This document shows, one piece after another, positions 21,764 to 30,819 of a DNA stretch of 64,000 nt. Below the pieces are notes generated by a model. That model was given only the letters and a program-made list of their open reading frames with translations. It had not been told where the DNA came from and searched no databases. The position numbers and the translations under genes are program-made. Origin of the DNA: Winogradskyella sp. MH6 (GTDB lineage: Bacteria; Bacteroidota; Bacteroidia; Flavobacteriales; Flavobacteriaceae); contig NZ_CP094494.1 in assembly GCF_022810765.1 (NCBI RefSeq), positions 434,001 through 498,000 on the forward strand. Direction: 5' to 3'. Every line of letters starts with the position of its first letter. Within the stretch, counting starts at the first letter, position 1.

Positions 21764-24759
21764 TGTATCTGAATTGTCACACATATTATTCCTTACGATA
21801 CGGTACGTTTTCTGAAATTGAGTTATTAGAGCTTGCCAAGGAAAATGATATTGACGTTTTGGCTTTGACCGATATCAACAACACTTCAGCTTGTTTGAAC
21901 TTTATCAGGAAAGCAAAAGAGTTTGAAATTAAACCAGTAATTGGAATTGATTATAGAAACGGTAATGACCAATTATATGTTGGTTTAGCCAAAAATAATG
22001 AGGGTTTTAGGGAGTTAAATGAATACTTGTCGTATTATTCTGAAAAAGGAATAGAATTACCTGACATTCCTAATTTACCGCTTGAAAACTGTTATATAAT
22101 TTACCCTTTTGAAAAAGTTTTAGAACTAGAAAAAACGGTATTTAGGGATAACGAATTTATAGGTGTTTCTATTGAAGAACTCAGGAAATTACGCTTCTCT
22201 AAATTACTTTCACAAAAGAACAAATTAGTTATACAACAACAAGTAACGGTAAGAAATAAAAGAGATTTTAATGCGCATCGTTTACTTCGTGCTATTGATA
22301 AAAATTGCTTATTAAGCAAGTTAGATAAATCTGAAGAATGCTTATTTACAGATAAAATGTACTCAAAAGTGAATCTAGAAGAAGTCTTTAAAGATTTTCC
22401 ATTTATGCTAGATAACACAAAGCATATACTTGAAGATTGCAGAATTAACTTCTCATTTGGTAATAATAGAACATCACAAAACCTAAAACTCTATACGGAT
22501 TCTTCAGAAAATGATTATGCATTATTGGAGCGTTTATGCTATGAGAACATAAACAAACGCTATAAAAATCCATTACCGCCAGTCAAAAAACGGTTAAAAA
22601 CTGAGCTAAGCACAATAAAAACATTAGGGTTTGTATCCTTCTTTTTAATCAATTATGACATTATTTGTTATGCCAAAAGCAAAGGCTATTTTCATGTAGG
22701 TCGTGGTAGCGGTGCTAATAGCATAGTTGCCTACATTATTGGTATTACCGATGTTGACCCAATAGAACTAGACTTGTACTTTGAGCGGTTCATAAATCCG
22801 TTTAGGGCATCGCCACCAGATTTTGATATAGATTTTTCATGGAAAGATAGAGATGACGTAACCGCATATATTTTTAAACGGTTTAAAAATACCGCATTAA
22901 TGGCTACATACAATACGTTTAAGTATCGCGCTGTAGTTCGAGAATTGGGCAAAGTTTTCGGTCTACCAAAAGAAGAAATCGATAAGTTAAGTAAAGGCAG
23001 TTATTCATATTCTAATTTAGACGACCTATCAAAACTGGTTTTACAGTACGGTAAATTGATAGAAGGATTCCCTAATTACCTAAGTGTACATTCCGCAGGT
23101 ATAATAATATTAGAGAAACCTGTACACTACTATTCTGCTACAGATTTACCGCCTAAAGGATTTCCGACGGTACAATTCGATATGATTATAGCTGAAGATG
23201 TTGGCATATTTAAGTTTGATATTTTAGGTCAACGAGGCTTAGCTAAAATTAAAGATGCCTTGGAAATAATTAAAACCAACAGACCTGAAGTTGGAGATAT
23301 AGATATTACGAACGTTGAAGCATTTAAGTCTGATAAAAACATCAATCAACTTTTAAAAACTGGTGGTGCAATAGGTGCCTATTATGTTGAATCACCAGCA
23401 ATGCGTGGTTTAATGCAACAATTACAAACTGATGACTATCTGGGTTTGGTAGCTGCAAGTTCAATTATTCGACCAGGAGTTTCTGGATCGGGAATGAAAG
23501 ATGAATTCATAAAACGTCATCGAAACCCAGAAAAACAAAAAGATGCACATCCTATATTAATGCAAATAATGCCAGAAACTTATGGAGTTATGGTTTATCA
23601 AGAAGATGTGCTAAAAGTAGCTAATCAGTTTGCAGGTCTTACACTTGGTGAAGCTGATATATTAAGACGTGGAATGAGCGGTAAATATCGGTCAAGAAAA
23701 GAGTTTTTAGAGGTGGAACAAAAGTTCATATCCAATTGTAGAAATAAAGGCTTTAATGATGATTTGATTTTTGAGGTGTGGAATCAGATTAAAAGTTTTG
23801 CAGGCTATGCCTTTGCGAAAGGTCATTCGGCTTCTTATGCTGTAGAAAGCTATCAGAGTTTGTTTTTGAAATGTTATTATCCATTAGAGTTTATGACTGC
23901 TGTTTTAAACAATGGTGGAGGTTTTTATAGCACAGAACATTATTTACATGAAGCTAAAAAACAAGGTGCAAATATTTGTTTGCCTTGTATCAATAAAAGC
24001 GACCATCCTAATAGGTTAATAGGAACTTCTATTTACTTAGGTTTCGGTTATCTTAAAAATTTGGAAACTTATACCATTCAAAGAATCATAAGTGAAAGGC
24101 AATTACATGGAATTTATAAATCCCTTGATGATTTTATAGACCGTTTAGCTATTAGCATTGAACAGTTAACGATTCTCATACGTATCAACGCATTTAGATT
24201 TACAAAAAAACATAAAACGGAATTGTTGTGGCAAGCCATTTTTAAAATCAATGCTAATGGATCTAAAAATAAACAGGCACAGCTTTTTAAAATCCAGCAT
24301 AGACAATTTAATCTTCCTAAACTTAAAACGAATTGGGTCGAAGATGCCTATGATGAAATGGAACTTTTAGGATTTCCTTTATGCAATTACTTTAACTTAA
24401 TCGATGAAGAAATAAACAGCGATGTTATGGCTAATGAGATGAAAGATTTTGTTGGTAAAAATGTACTTATTTATGGCAGTTTGGTAACCACAAGATTTAA
24501 TAAGACATCTCAAGGTAAACTTATGAGATTAAGTACATTTATTGATAAAATGGGTAATTATTTTGACGCAGTACACTTTACTGACGTCGTTGACAAATAT
24601 CCTATTAATGGTTTAGGCGTTTATGCATGTTATGGTACAATAAAGGATCGGTTTGGTTTTTACAGCATGGTAATAGTTAAGAGCAAAAAATTATCGATAA
24701 AGCCTGATCCAAGAAACACATCTCATCTTAATTTAAAAACTATCAACAGGATTTCTTAA
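21763..24759 (+). CDS. DnaE-type DNA polymerase III alpha subunit (error-prone type)
   Basis: 998 residues, shorter than replicative DnaE (about 1150 or more). The N-terminal PHP domain begins at residue 1 (NCHTYYSLRYGTFSEIELL, DVLALTDINN). The polymerase core has HVGRGSGANSIVAYIIGI and the catalytic SPPDFDIDFSW acidic triad. Later come the thumb/finger segments (PGVSGSGMKDEFIKRH, YGVMVYQEDVL, FAKGHSASYAVESYQ), an HhH-like region and a C-terminal OB-like part. Size and the Y-family partner fit DnaE2/ImuC-like mutagenic polymerases. No ImuA/ImuB homologue is present; the Pol IV-like protein takes that place. Confidence 0.87.
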   Translation: MYLNCHTYYSLRYGTFSEIELLELAKENDIDVLALTDINNTSACLNFIRKAKEFEIKPVIGIDYRNGNDQLYVGLAKNNEGFRELNEYLSYYSEKGIELPDIPNLPLENCYIIYPFEKVLELEKTVFRDNEFIGVSIEELRKLRFSKLLSQKNKLVIQQQVTVRNKRDFNAHRLLRAIDKNCLLSKLDKSEECLFTDKMYSKVNLEEVFKDFPFMLDNTKHILEDCRINFSFGNNRTSQNLKLYTDSSENDYALLERLCYENINKRYKNPLPPVKKRLKTELSTIKTLGFVSFFLINYDIICYAKSKGYFHVGRGSGANSIVAYIIGITDVDPIELDLYFERFINPFRASPPDFDIDFSWKDRDDVTAYIFKRFKNTALMATYNTFKYRAVVRELGKVFGLPKEEIDKLSKGSYSYSNLDDLSKLVLQYGKLIEGFPNYLSVHSAGIIILEKPVHYYSATDLPPKGFPTVQFDMIIAEDVGIFKFDILGQRGLAKIKDALEIIKTNRPEVGDIDITNVEAFKSDKNINQLLKTGGAIGAYYVESPAMRGLMQQLQTDDYLGLVAASSIIRPGVSGSGMKDEFIKRHRNPEKQKDAHPILMQIMPETYGVMVYQEDVLKVANQFAGLTLGEADILRRGMSGKYRSRKEFLEVEQKFISNCRNKGFNDDLIFEVWNQIKSFAGYAFAKGHSASYAVESYQSLFLKCYYPLEFMTAVLNNGGGFYSTEHYLHEAKKQGANICLPCINKSDHPNRLIGTSIYLGFGYLKNLETYTIQRIISERQLHGIYKSLDDFIDRLAISIEQLTILIRINAFRFTKKHKTELLWQAIFKINANGSKNKQAQLFKIQHRQFNLPKLKTNWVEDAYDEMELLGFPLCNYFNLIDEEINSDVMANEMKDFVGKNVLIYGSLVTTRFNKTSQGKLMRLSTFIDKMGNYFDAVHFTDVVDKYPINGLGVYACYGTIKDRFGFYSMVIVKSKKLSIKPDPRNTSHLNLKTINRIS

Positions 24760-24778
24760 TTTTAAGAAAAAATAGAAT

Positions 24779-25516
24779 ATGTGTTTTCACACTAGCACTA
24801 CTGATAAGGTTAAAAAATTAGAGAAGCATTTCAAAGTTGACATAGTTGACCCTTCATTGGAATCCTATTTTGATAAGCCTACTTATCATCACAACGGTTT
24901 TTCGCACCCAAATATGCTTGTTATACCTCAAGAGCGTTCAGACGTTCTGGCACCAGGAATTTGGGGAATAGTACCAAACTATAAAACTAAGGACGAAATA
25001 AAAGAATACCATAAAGAATCTGTGCGCTATGGTGGTGGTCTAAATGCACGGTCAGAAAAAGCATTTGATCACTTTATTTACAAGGAGGCGATTATGGACA
25101 ACCGTTGCATAATTCCAGTCTCAGGTTTTTTTGAGCCGCATGACCATAAAGGCAAAAAATATCCTTTTCATTTTAAAGACAAAGCTGATAAACCTCTAGC
25201 TTTAGCAGGACTTTATACTGTAATTGACACTTACATCACTTTTACCATTCTGACGAAAGAAGCGTCACCTTTATTTGCTAAAATTCATAATCAGAAGAAT
25301 AGACAACCTTTAATCCTAGATGAAGAGTTAACTCACAATTGGTTGTCCGTTGATTTAAAAGAAACAGATATAGAAGATATTCTTCACTTCAATTTTCCAG
25401 AAGTCGAATTGGAGACTTATTCGGTAAGCAAAGAATTGTTTAGTCCTAAAGTGAATAGTAACGCAGAATGGATTATAAATAAAGTTGAATACTCCGAACT
25501 TAAACAGTTTTCGTAA
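24779..25516 (+). CDS. SRAP/YedK-HMCES family DNA-protein crosslink protein
   Basis: 245 residues. It starts Met-Cys; Cys2 is the residue that crosslinks to abasic sites in single-stranded DNA once Met is removed. Other family marks are the GGGLNARSEKAFDHFIY segment (Asn-Ala-Arg-Ser-Glu), CIIPVSGFFEPHDHKGKKYPFHF with the active-site Glu, and FAKIHNQKNRQPLIL with the catalytic His. It protects abasic sites during replication. It is third in the operon, 19 bp after the DnaE-type gene, which fits the damage-tolerance theme. Confidence 0.92.
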   Translation: MCFHTSTTDKVKKLEKHFKVDIVDPSLESYFDKPTYHHNGFSHPNMLVIPQERSDVLAPGIWGIVPNYKTKDEIKEYHKESVRYGGGLNARSEKAFDHFIYKEAIMDNRCIIPVSGFFEPHDHKGKKYPFHFKDKADKPLALAGLYTVIDTYITFTILTKEASPLFAKIHNQKNRQPLILDEELTHNWLSVDLKETDIEDILHFNFPEVELETYSVSKELFSPKVNSNAEWIINKVEYSELKQFS

Positions 25517-25608
25517 AATGACAAATCGTATAAATTACACAAAATCAATTGTTATTACTTAATTAAAAAAGGTGGTAATTTTTAATTTCAAGATTATTTT
25601 TAATGATT

Positions 25609-26025
25609 TCATCTAAAAACTATTTCATTAGTCATTAAATCAAAATAAGGTAATTGTCCGAATGAATTAGGTGGTCTGTTATTAATAGGGTGGTATCGCA
25701 TTTCAAGTTTTTCAATTAATAAATGAATATCACCTACTCTAGCAGGTTTGTTTTTTTCTGAAGTAAAAAATGACTTAATCTCATTTGCTAATAAAGTCCC
25801 TGCTGTTGCATTACCAATACCAGCAATACTTATTTTTTCTGTACGTTTTGACTGTTCTACTATTTTAGGTAAAGCTTCCTTAGCAAAATCGGTAGTTTTA
25901 TTTGTATTCCTTGCATGAAAATCCTTCGAACGACAAGTATTACTGCAAAACTTCTGTACTCTTCGCCTTTTTGGCTCGAATTCCTTGTAACAATATTTAC
26001 AGATGTAATATTTATCATCTTTCAT
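25609..26025 (-). CDS. Small protein with N-terminal zinc ribbon
   Basis: 138 residues. Four cysteines (YICKYCYKEFEPKRRRVQKFCSNTCRSK) form a probable zinc site close to the N-terminus, followed by a basic linker and a helical region. It resembles the small zinc protein at the left end of the element (1671-2054) in its Cys layout only. No further domain is recognised. It has two TTTTACGYAAAA palindromes at and upstream of its start, suggesting autoregulation. Confidence 0.7.
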   Translation of the reverse strand: MKDDKYYICKYCYKEFEPKRRRVQKFCSNTCRSKDFHARNTNKTTDFAKEALPKIVEQSKRTEKISIAGIGNATAGTLLANEIKSFFTSEKNKPARVGDIHLLIEKLEMRYHPINNRPPNSFGQLPYFDLMTNEIVFR

Positions 26026-26058
26026 TTTACGTAAAATAAACGTTTGTTTTACGCAAAA
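26025..26058. promoter_or_regulatory. Two TTTTACGYAAAA operator-like boxes
   Basis: TTTTACGTAAAA (26025-26036, a perfect 12-bp palindrome touching the ATG) and TTTTACGCAAAA (26047-26058) are 22 bp apart, about two helical turns. They are placed to control the gene at 25609-26025. The binding protein is unknown. Confidence 0.5.
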
Positions 26059-26072
26059 TAATGATTTTTCTG

Positions 26073-26750
26073 TTAAGTTTTGTTATTAAGTGTTGTTAAA
26101 TCTATACCAAAAACAGTATTTAAAAGATAATAATCAACCTCTTTTTTTGTTAGTAATGGCATTTTGTTTGTTTTGGTTGCCATTTTGTCTGTTTTAATAG
26201 GTCTTCTAGTATCTAATAGCTTTTGGTCAATATTTATTTGTGGCTTTGGTGGAGGGTATCCGAAAACACGTTCAAGGTCAACGTTTAATTTCCATTTTCC
26301 AAAGTGTTCTTGGACTTCTTTTTTATGCTCTACTAAAACACGATACTGCATATCTAAAGCACTTTGTATTGCTGGTAAATAATTAACGGTTTCGAACCTA
26401 GCATGTTTTTTTACTAGTTCTGTCAACCTGATATAGGTATCTAGTTCAGTAAAATAATTATCTATTAAAAAACTTAATGCATTCTTTTCTTCAGAAGACT
26501 TCATTTTAAGTAATTCAAAAACATTAAGCTTTAACTCTCTTTCTTTTGATAATAATGCTATGGATCTAAAACCACTTGTGATATATTTTGGTTCACCACT
26601 ACTACTTATATGAACAAGATTACTTGTCATTCTTATCTCATCCAATACTCCTAAATCCTCACCTGATTGCTGTTCAAGTAATTTTCTGGATAAATAAAAT
26701 ATAATATTACAGTTAATGCGTTTTAATAATATTTCCATACTATTATTCAT
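26073..26750 (-). CDS. Element protein of unknown function
   Basis: 225 residues, largely helical and charged (KKHARFETVNYLPAIQSALDMQYRVLVEHKKEVQEHFGKWKL), with no signal peptide and no recognised domain. It lies 5 bp downstream of the integrase in the same direction, so it is probably co-transcribed with it. A role in integration or excision is possible by position only. Confidence 0.65.
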   Translation of the reverse strand: MNNSMEILLKRINCNIIFYLSRKLLEQQSGEDLGVLDEIRMTSNLVHISSSGEPKYITSGFRSIALLSKERELKLNVFELLKMKSSEEKNALSFLIDNYFTELDTYIRLTELVKKHARFETVNYLPAIQSALDMQYRVLVEHKKEVQEHFGKWKLNVDLERVFGYPPPKPQINIDQKLLDTRRPIKTDKMATKTNKMPLLTKKEVDYYLLNTVFGIDLTTLNNKT

Positions 26751-26755
26751 AGTTC

Positions 26756-28081
26756 TTACTTCAATAATTTAGAATAGTCTTCGGGTAATTCTGCATCAAT
26801 ATCTCTTAGATATTTATTCAATGCTGCCATTGTTGTATGACCCGTTATATCCATCAGTTTACTTTTAGCTTCATTAGTAGATAGCTCCTGTCTTAAACCT
26901 AGATAAAGTTTGGTAATAAAAGTATGTCTAAAACTGTAAAGTCCATAGTTTTCATTGTACCCGAATTGATCCTTGATGACCTTTTTGAAGCGTTTGCTAA
27001 AAAAATCTCTTCGATTGACCAATTTGGCATCCCAAGTACCACCAATTCCATCAGGCGTAAATAATAGATCATCTGGATTTAGACGATTGAGCTCAGGAAG
27101 CTCTTTGATTAATATATCTGGTATAATCTTAGTTTTTAGCACTTTGTTTTTAGCCTGAAAACTTAATTTACGTTCTTCAATATCAATGTCCTTTACCCTT
27201 AATCTGCAAACTTCGATTGGTCTTAACATATTGTAGGATATAAACTTTATATAGAGCAATAAAAGTTTATCGTGGTTTTCAAGGTAATCAAATATATCCT
27301 CTTGTTCCTTTGGTGAATATGTTTTATGTCGTTTGGGCATTGATCTAATTGCCTTTATCTGGCTAATGAAATTTTTGCTAATTATTTCATTGTCCTCAAG
27401 TACTTGAAAAATACTACTCAAAACCGTACGGTAATTATTTCGGTTTCTGGGTGATGTACTTAATTGCACGTGGTTTAAAAACTCAACAACCATTTTTTTA
27501 TTTATCTGGTTGATGTCATCAACCGTTTCATAGTGGTTGAGCAACCACTTTTGAAATTGGTTGATACGGCTCCTATAGTCACTAAGTGTAGTAGGGCTAA
27601 CAATATTGGTCTTTAATATAATCGCCTTATTTAAAGCTTCCTTTACGGAAAGAACGTTTTTAGTTGATTCATTTTTGGTCAATTCTACCTCAGCAACCAA
27701 AGATGTTGGTTGATCGGATTTTAAAATATTTGATTGTACATGTTTAGGATTTTGTTTGCTTTTATACAATTCTGTATTATCCTGAAAAGGACTATAGCCT
27801 TCCCTTAGTAGTTTTAAAAGACGTTTCCTATATAAATTTAAAGCAGCGTAGCGTTCTGCCTTGGTCTTAAAACCGTTGGTCTTTCCATAAATGTTCTTCA
27901 TCCGCTGAAGTTTGCCTGATTTAGGGTTACGGTACGAGAAATAAACATACCAACGCTTGGTAAGGTCACCGTCGGCATCGAAGATTTTTGGTTCTGAAAA
28001 TTGTTTCTTGTGTTCCAAATCGTGTTCTAAAACGTGTTCATTTTGACACTCTAAGGTAACTAATTTGTAAATAGTATGCAT
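26756..28081 (-). CDS. Tyrosine integrase of the tRNA-Met element
   Basis: 441 residues. There is an N-terminal arm-binding-like region (about 1-120), a core-binding SAM-like domain (about 145-245, SPTTLSDYRSRINQFQKWLL) and a catalytic domain with the box I arginine in NMLRPIEVCRLRVKDID, YSFRHTF (box II, Tyr replacing the usual His), GHTTMAALNKYL with the nucleophile Tyr. It sits next to the intact tRNA at attR, the standard place for an integrase using a tRNA gene. The first codons are written over the CGTGTTC arm repeats, giving EHVLEHDLEHK. The ATG follows directly on the T-tract of the tRNA terminator. Confidence 0.9.
   Translation of the reverse strand: MHTIYKLVTLECQNEHVLEHDLEHKKQFSEPKIFDADGDLTKRWYVYFSYRNPKSGKLQRMKNIYGKTNGFKTKAERYAALNLYRKRLLKLLREGYSPFQDNTELYKSKQNPKHVQSNILKSDQPTSLVAEVELTKNESTKNVLSVKEALNKAIILKTNIVSPTTLSDYRSRINQFQKWLLNHYETVDDINQINKKMVVEFLNHVQLSTSPRNRNNYRTVLSSIFQVLEDNEIISKNFISQIKAIRSMPKRHKTYSPKEQEDIFDYLENHDKLLLLYIKFISYNMLRPIEVCRLRVKDIDIEERKLSFQAKNKVLKTKIIPDILIKELPELNRLNPDDLLFTPDGIGGTWDAKLVNRRDFFSKRFKKVIKDQFGYNENYGLYSFRHTFITKLYLGLRQELSTNEAKSKLMDITGHTTMAALNKYLRDIDAELPEDYSKLLK
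28010..28039 (+). promoter_or_regulatory. Right arm-type repeats (TGTGTTC, CGTGTTC, CGTGTTC)
   Basis: Motifs at 28010, 28021 and 28033, matching the left cluster at 1573-1603 in sequence, strand and ~12-bp period. They lie inside the integrase coding region and so encode its repeated E-H residues. Probable integrase arm sites. Confidence 0.6.
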
Positions 28082-28082
28082 A

Positions 28083-28112
28083 AAAAAACGGTTTAGAGTG
28101 AACTAAACCGTT
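28083..28112 (-). terminator. Intrinsic terminator of tRNA-Met
   Basis: On the - strand ACGGTTTAG and CTAAACCGT form a 9-bp stem followed by seven T. The T-run is immediately followed by the integrase ATG at 28081. Confidence 0.7.
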
Positions 28113-28135
28113 GATTTTGTTGCGATTTGCATTTT

Positions 28136-28209
<74 letters not shown>

Positions 28210-28261
28210 ATATTGGACTGCAAATATACAACCCTTTTTAGTTCTCGCAAGTTTTTATAAT

Positions 28262-28297
28262 AAAAAAAAGTGTTCATTGTATTTGAACACTTTTTCT
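28262..28297 (-). terminator. Terminator after LRR gene
   Basis: GTGTTCA and TGAACAC form a stem extended by A/T runs, with a T-tract on the - strand downstream of the LRR gene stop. Confidence 0.7.
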
Positions 28298-28322
28298 TAA
28301 TCAATATTTATGGCAAAAAACA

Positions 28323-29165
28323 TTAATCATCCCCTTCTTCCGAATCTAATGTTGCTAATGCACCTTTCATGTTAACTTCATCTAAATCAAAGTCAACAAT
28401 ATTTGGTAATTTATCTTTTAAAGCCGCATAGTTTCCTTTAAAACCATTATTGCTAAGCAACAAGGTTTTAAGATTTGATAATTGCGCTAATTCACCTGGT
28501 AGGTTACCATAAAAAGCATTATTAGATAATACTAGCTCTTCTAATTGAGTTAACTCGCCAATTGCAGAAGGAATAGTTCCTAATAAGCTATTATCAAACA
28601 AACTCAATACTTTTAAAGATTTAAGATTAGAAATACTGGCTGGTAGCTTACCTATCAATTGGTTACTACTCAATATTAAGCTTTCCAATTTTGTTAAGTT
28701 ACCTATAGAACTTGGAATCTCTCCAAAAAAACTATTGTTATATAACTCTAGTGTTTTAAGATTTTCCATTCGACCTATATCTGTTGGTATAGCTCCTGAG
28801 AAATTGTTAGAGAATAACTGAAGTGTCTCTAAACTAGTCATCTCCGTTAAGGTTTTTGGCAACTTACCTTCTAATTTATTGAATGCTAAGTTTAGTGTTC
28901 TTAAAGACGTTAACTTAGATATTTCACTTGGTAAATTACCAGTAAGGTTGTTAAAACTAAGGTTAATAGCAACTATTTCGTCGTTCTCTATGGTTACACC
29001 ATACCATTCGGTTATTGGTTGGTCTAAATCCCAGGAAGTATTCCAGGAATCACCATTAGTTGTGTTGTAAAGTACTACTAGTGCGTCTTTTTGACTTTGA
29101 GAAACGTTGGCATATGTAAATACAGAAAGCAAGCAACATAGTAGGGTTAATTTTAAAGTTTTCAT
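28323..29165 (-). CDS. Secreted leucine-rich-repeat protein
   Basis: 280 residues from ATG 29165, where a signal peptide begins (MKTLKLTLLCCLLSVFTYA); an upstream in-frame ATG at 29192 would bury it. An LRR N-terminal cap (DALVVLYNTTNGDSWNTSWDL) is followed by about eight plant-type 24-residue repeats (LKTLELYNNSFFGEIPSSIGNL). No type IX C-terminal sorting domain is visible; the end is acidic (LDSEEGDD). Probably exported, with a protein-binding role that is not known. Confidence 0.88.
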   Translation of the reverse strand: MKTLKLTLLCCLLSVFTYANVSQSQKDALVVLYNTTNGDSWNTSWDLDQPITEWYGVTIENDEIVAINLSFNNLTGNLPSEISKLTSLRTLNLAFNKLEGKLPKTLTEMTSLETLQLFSNNFSGAIPTDIGRMENLKTLELYNNSFFGEIPSSIGNLTKLESLILSSNQLIGKLPASISNLKSLKVLSLFDNSLLGTIPSAIGELTQLEELVLSNNAFYGNLPGELAQLSNLKTLLLSNNGFKGNYAALKDKLPNIVDFDLDEVNMKGALATLDSEEGDD

Positions 29166-29295
29166 AATAGCAGATTTTGTGGAGGGGCACATAAACTATT
29201 CGAAAATAGATACTTATACTTTAAACTGCAAATTTTTTCGACGAACTACATAAGCTAAATTTTCAAATCGTTGATTATCAATGATTTATTCATTC

Positions 29296-29484
29296 TTACT
29301 GTTCTATACTTTCAGCCTGAAAATTGACTATTTGTTGTGATTCTATAACTAGCGAAATTTGAATAGGATTACAACAAATTTCACAATCCTCAATATAGGT
29401 TTGTTGACTTTGGGACACGTCTATGAGCATTGAAATTTGTTCCCAGCAGTATGGGCATTGAAAAAAATGTTCTTCCATATGCAT
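29296..29484 (-). CDS. CPXCG-motif cysteine-rich protein
   Basis: 62 residues. The family motif is present as CPYCWEQISM followed by DCEICCNP, four or more cysteines for one zinc. It is a small cytoplasmic protein of unknown function that is common in Proteobacteria and Bacteroidota. The start is 6 bp after the TolC-like gene's stop, the last gene of the efflux operon. Met3 is an alternative start. Confidence 0.85.
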   Translation of the reverse strand: MHMEEHFFQCPYCWEQISMLIDVSQSQQTYIEDCEICCNPIQISLVIESQQIVNFQAESIEQ

Positions 29485-29490
29485 TGCTTT

Positions 29491-30819
29491 TTAGAATTGA
29501 ACATTTAACAACTCACCACTTATTTGAAGTAAGGTAAGCTCAGCTAATTTTGCATCGTATTTTGCCTGATTTCTACTCAATTCTGCATTTAACAAATTAA
29601 TTTGAGCCTGTCTAAATTCAATTGAATTGACTTGCCCTATTTTGAATTTTTCCTGAGTTCTATCGAAGTTGTTTTGTGCTGTTGTAATGTTTTTATCTTG
29701 AATATTGTAAATTTCTAACTTATTCATATAATCATCCCAAGCATTGTTAAAGTCGCGCTCAATACTCAGTAGAATATTTTCTTTTTGAAGTTGCTGCGTT
29801 TCAAGATTAATCTTGGCATTTCTCACTCTATTGATGGTTGCTCCTCCATCAAAAAGATTCCAACTTAAATTTAAACCACCTGACAATCCTGTGTTTGTAG
29901 ATGTTGTTAAAAATGATGCTGCATTGTTGTTATTCTTGTTCCAACCGTACGAACCCGTTAACCCAACAGTTGGTAAATAGGCTGACTTACCAGAATTAAT
30001 GTCTAACTTACTGATTGCAATATTTTTTTCGGTTTGAAGTAAAGCTACATTTCGGCTTTTTGCCTGCTGAAAAAGACTATCTTTTTGAAATTGCAATGTA
30101 AAATCCACTTCTGTTTCTACATCATAATCCTCAGTAAATGTTTCTCCCAAAACCAATTTTAAATCGCGCTTAGCATTTTTTAATTGCTGCTTTGTATTGA
30201 TGATATTAATGCTATCGTTATTGATATCAACTTCGGCATTTAAAACTTCAAGTTTTGTGTTTTGCCCATATTCAAACTGATATTCTGCTCTTACCAATCT
30301 ATCTTTAGTAACTATCAGAGTCTCTTCTAAAGTATTTAAATTATCAGACAATTGTGCCACATTATAATACACAGAAAACATCTGAATAATTGTATTTTCG
30401 ATGGTTTCTCTTGCTTGTAACTCGGTTAATTGGTACTGTTCCTTCAAACGTTTGTAGTTGTAACGTCTTCCTAAACCATCAAACAAGGTGTAGTTAAGGT
30501 TAACACTAGCATTATATCTTGAACTTTCTGCCCCATTTAAAACCGTGACGTTACCATTAGAAAATTCGGCTTCTGTATTATCTAAATTGTAGGTAGCACC
30601 AGCATTTCCTGTAACTGTAGGTAAATATCCAGAATTTAAGATACTTGCGTTATTTTCAGCCACAGCAACATCATTCTTGGCTATTTGTACACCATAATTG
30701 TTTTCTAACGCTTTAGAAACAGCTTCTTCTTTTGTTAGTACATTTTGAGCTTGTAGATTTACGCAACACAAAACGCCCAAGACAATCAATATCTTCTTAG
30801 TGATCTTCATTACCTTCAT
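29491..30819 (-). CDS. TolC-family outer-membrane efflux protein
   Basis: 442 residues with a signal peptide (KKILIVLGVLCCVNLQAQ). Two OEP repeats with long coiled-coil helices are visible (ENTIIQMFSVYYNVAQLSDNLNTLEETLIVTKDRL and ERDFNNAWDDYMNKLEIYNIQDKN, QEKFKIGQVNSIEFRQAQINLLNAE). It forms the outer-membrane channel of the tripartite pump. The start overlaps the RND gene's end by 23 bp; ATG 30810 is an alternative. Confidence 0.9.
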   Translation of the reverse strand: MKVMKITKKILIVLGVLCCVNLQAQNVLTKEEAVSKALENNYGVQIAKNDVAVAENNASILNSGYLPTVTGNAGATYNLDNTEAEFSNGNVTVLNGAESSRYNASVNLNYTLFDGLGRRYNYKRLKEQYQLTELQARETIENTIIQMFSVYYNVAQLSDNLNTLEETLIVTKDRLVRAEYQFEYGQNTKLEVLNAEVDINNDSINIINTKQQLKNAKRDLKLVLGETFTEDYDVETEVDFTLQFQKDSLFQQAKSRNVALLQTEKNIAISKLDINSGKSAYLPTVGLTGSYGWNKNNNNAASFLTTSTNTGLSGGLNLSWNLFDGGATINRVRNAKINLETQQLQKENILLSIERDFNNAWDDYMNKLEIYNIQDKNITTAQNNFDRTQEKFKIGQVNSIEFRQAQINLLNAELSRNQAKYDAKLAELTLLQISGELLNVQF

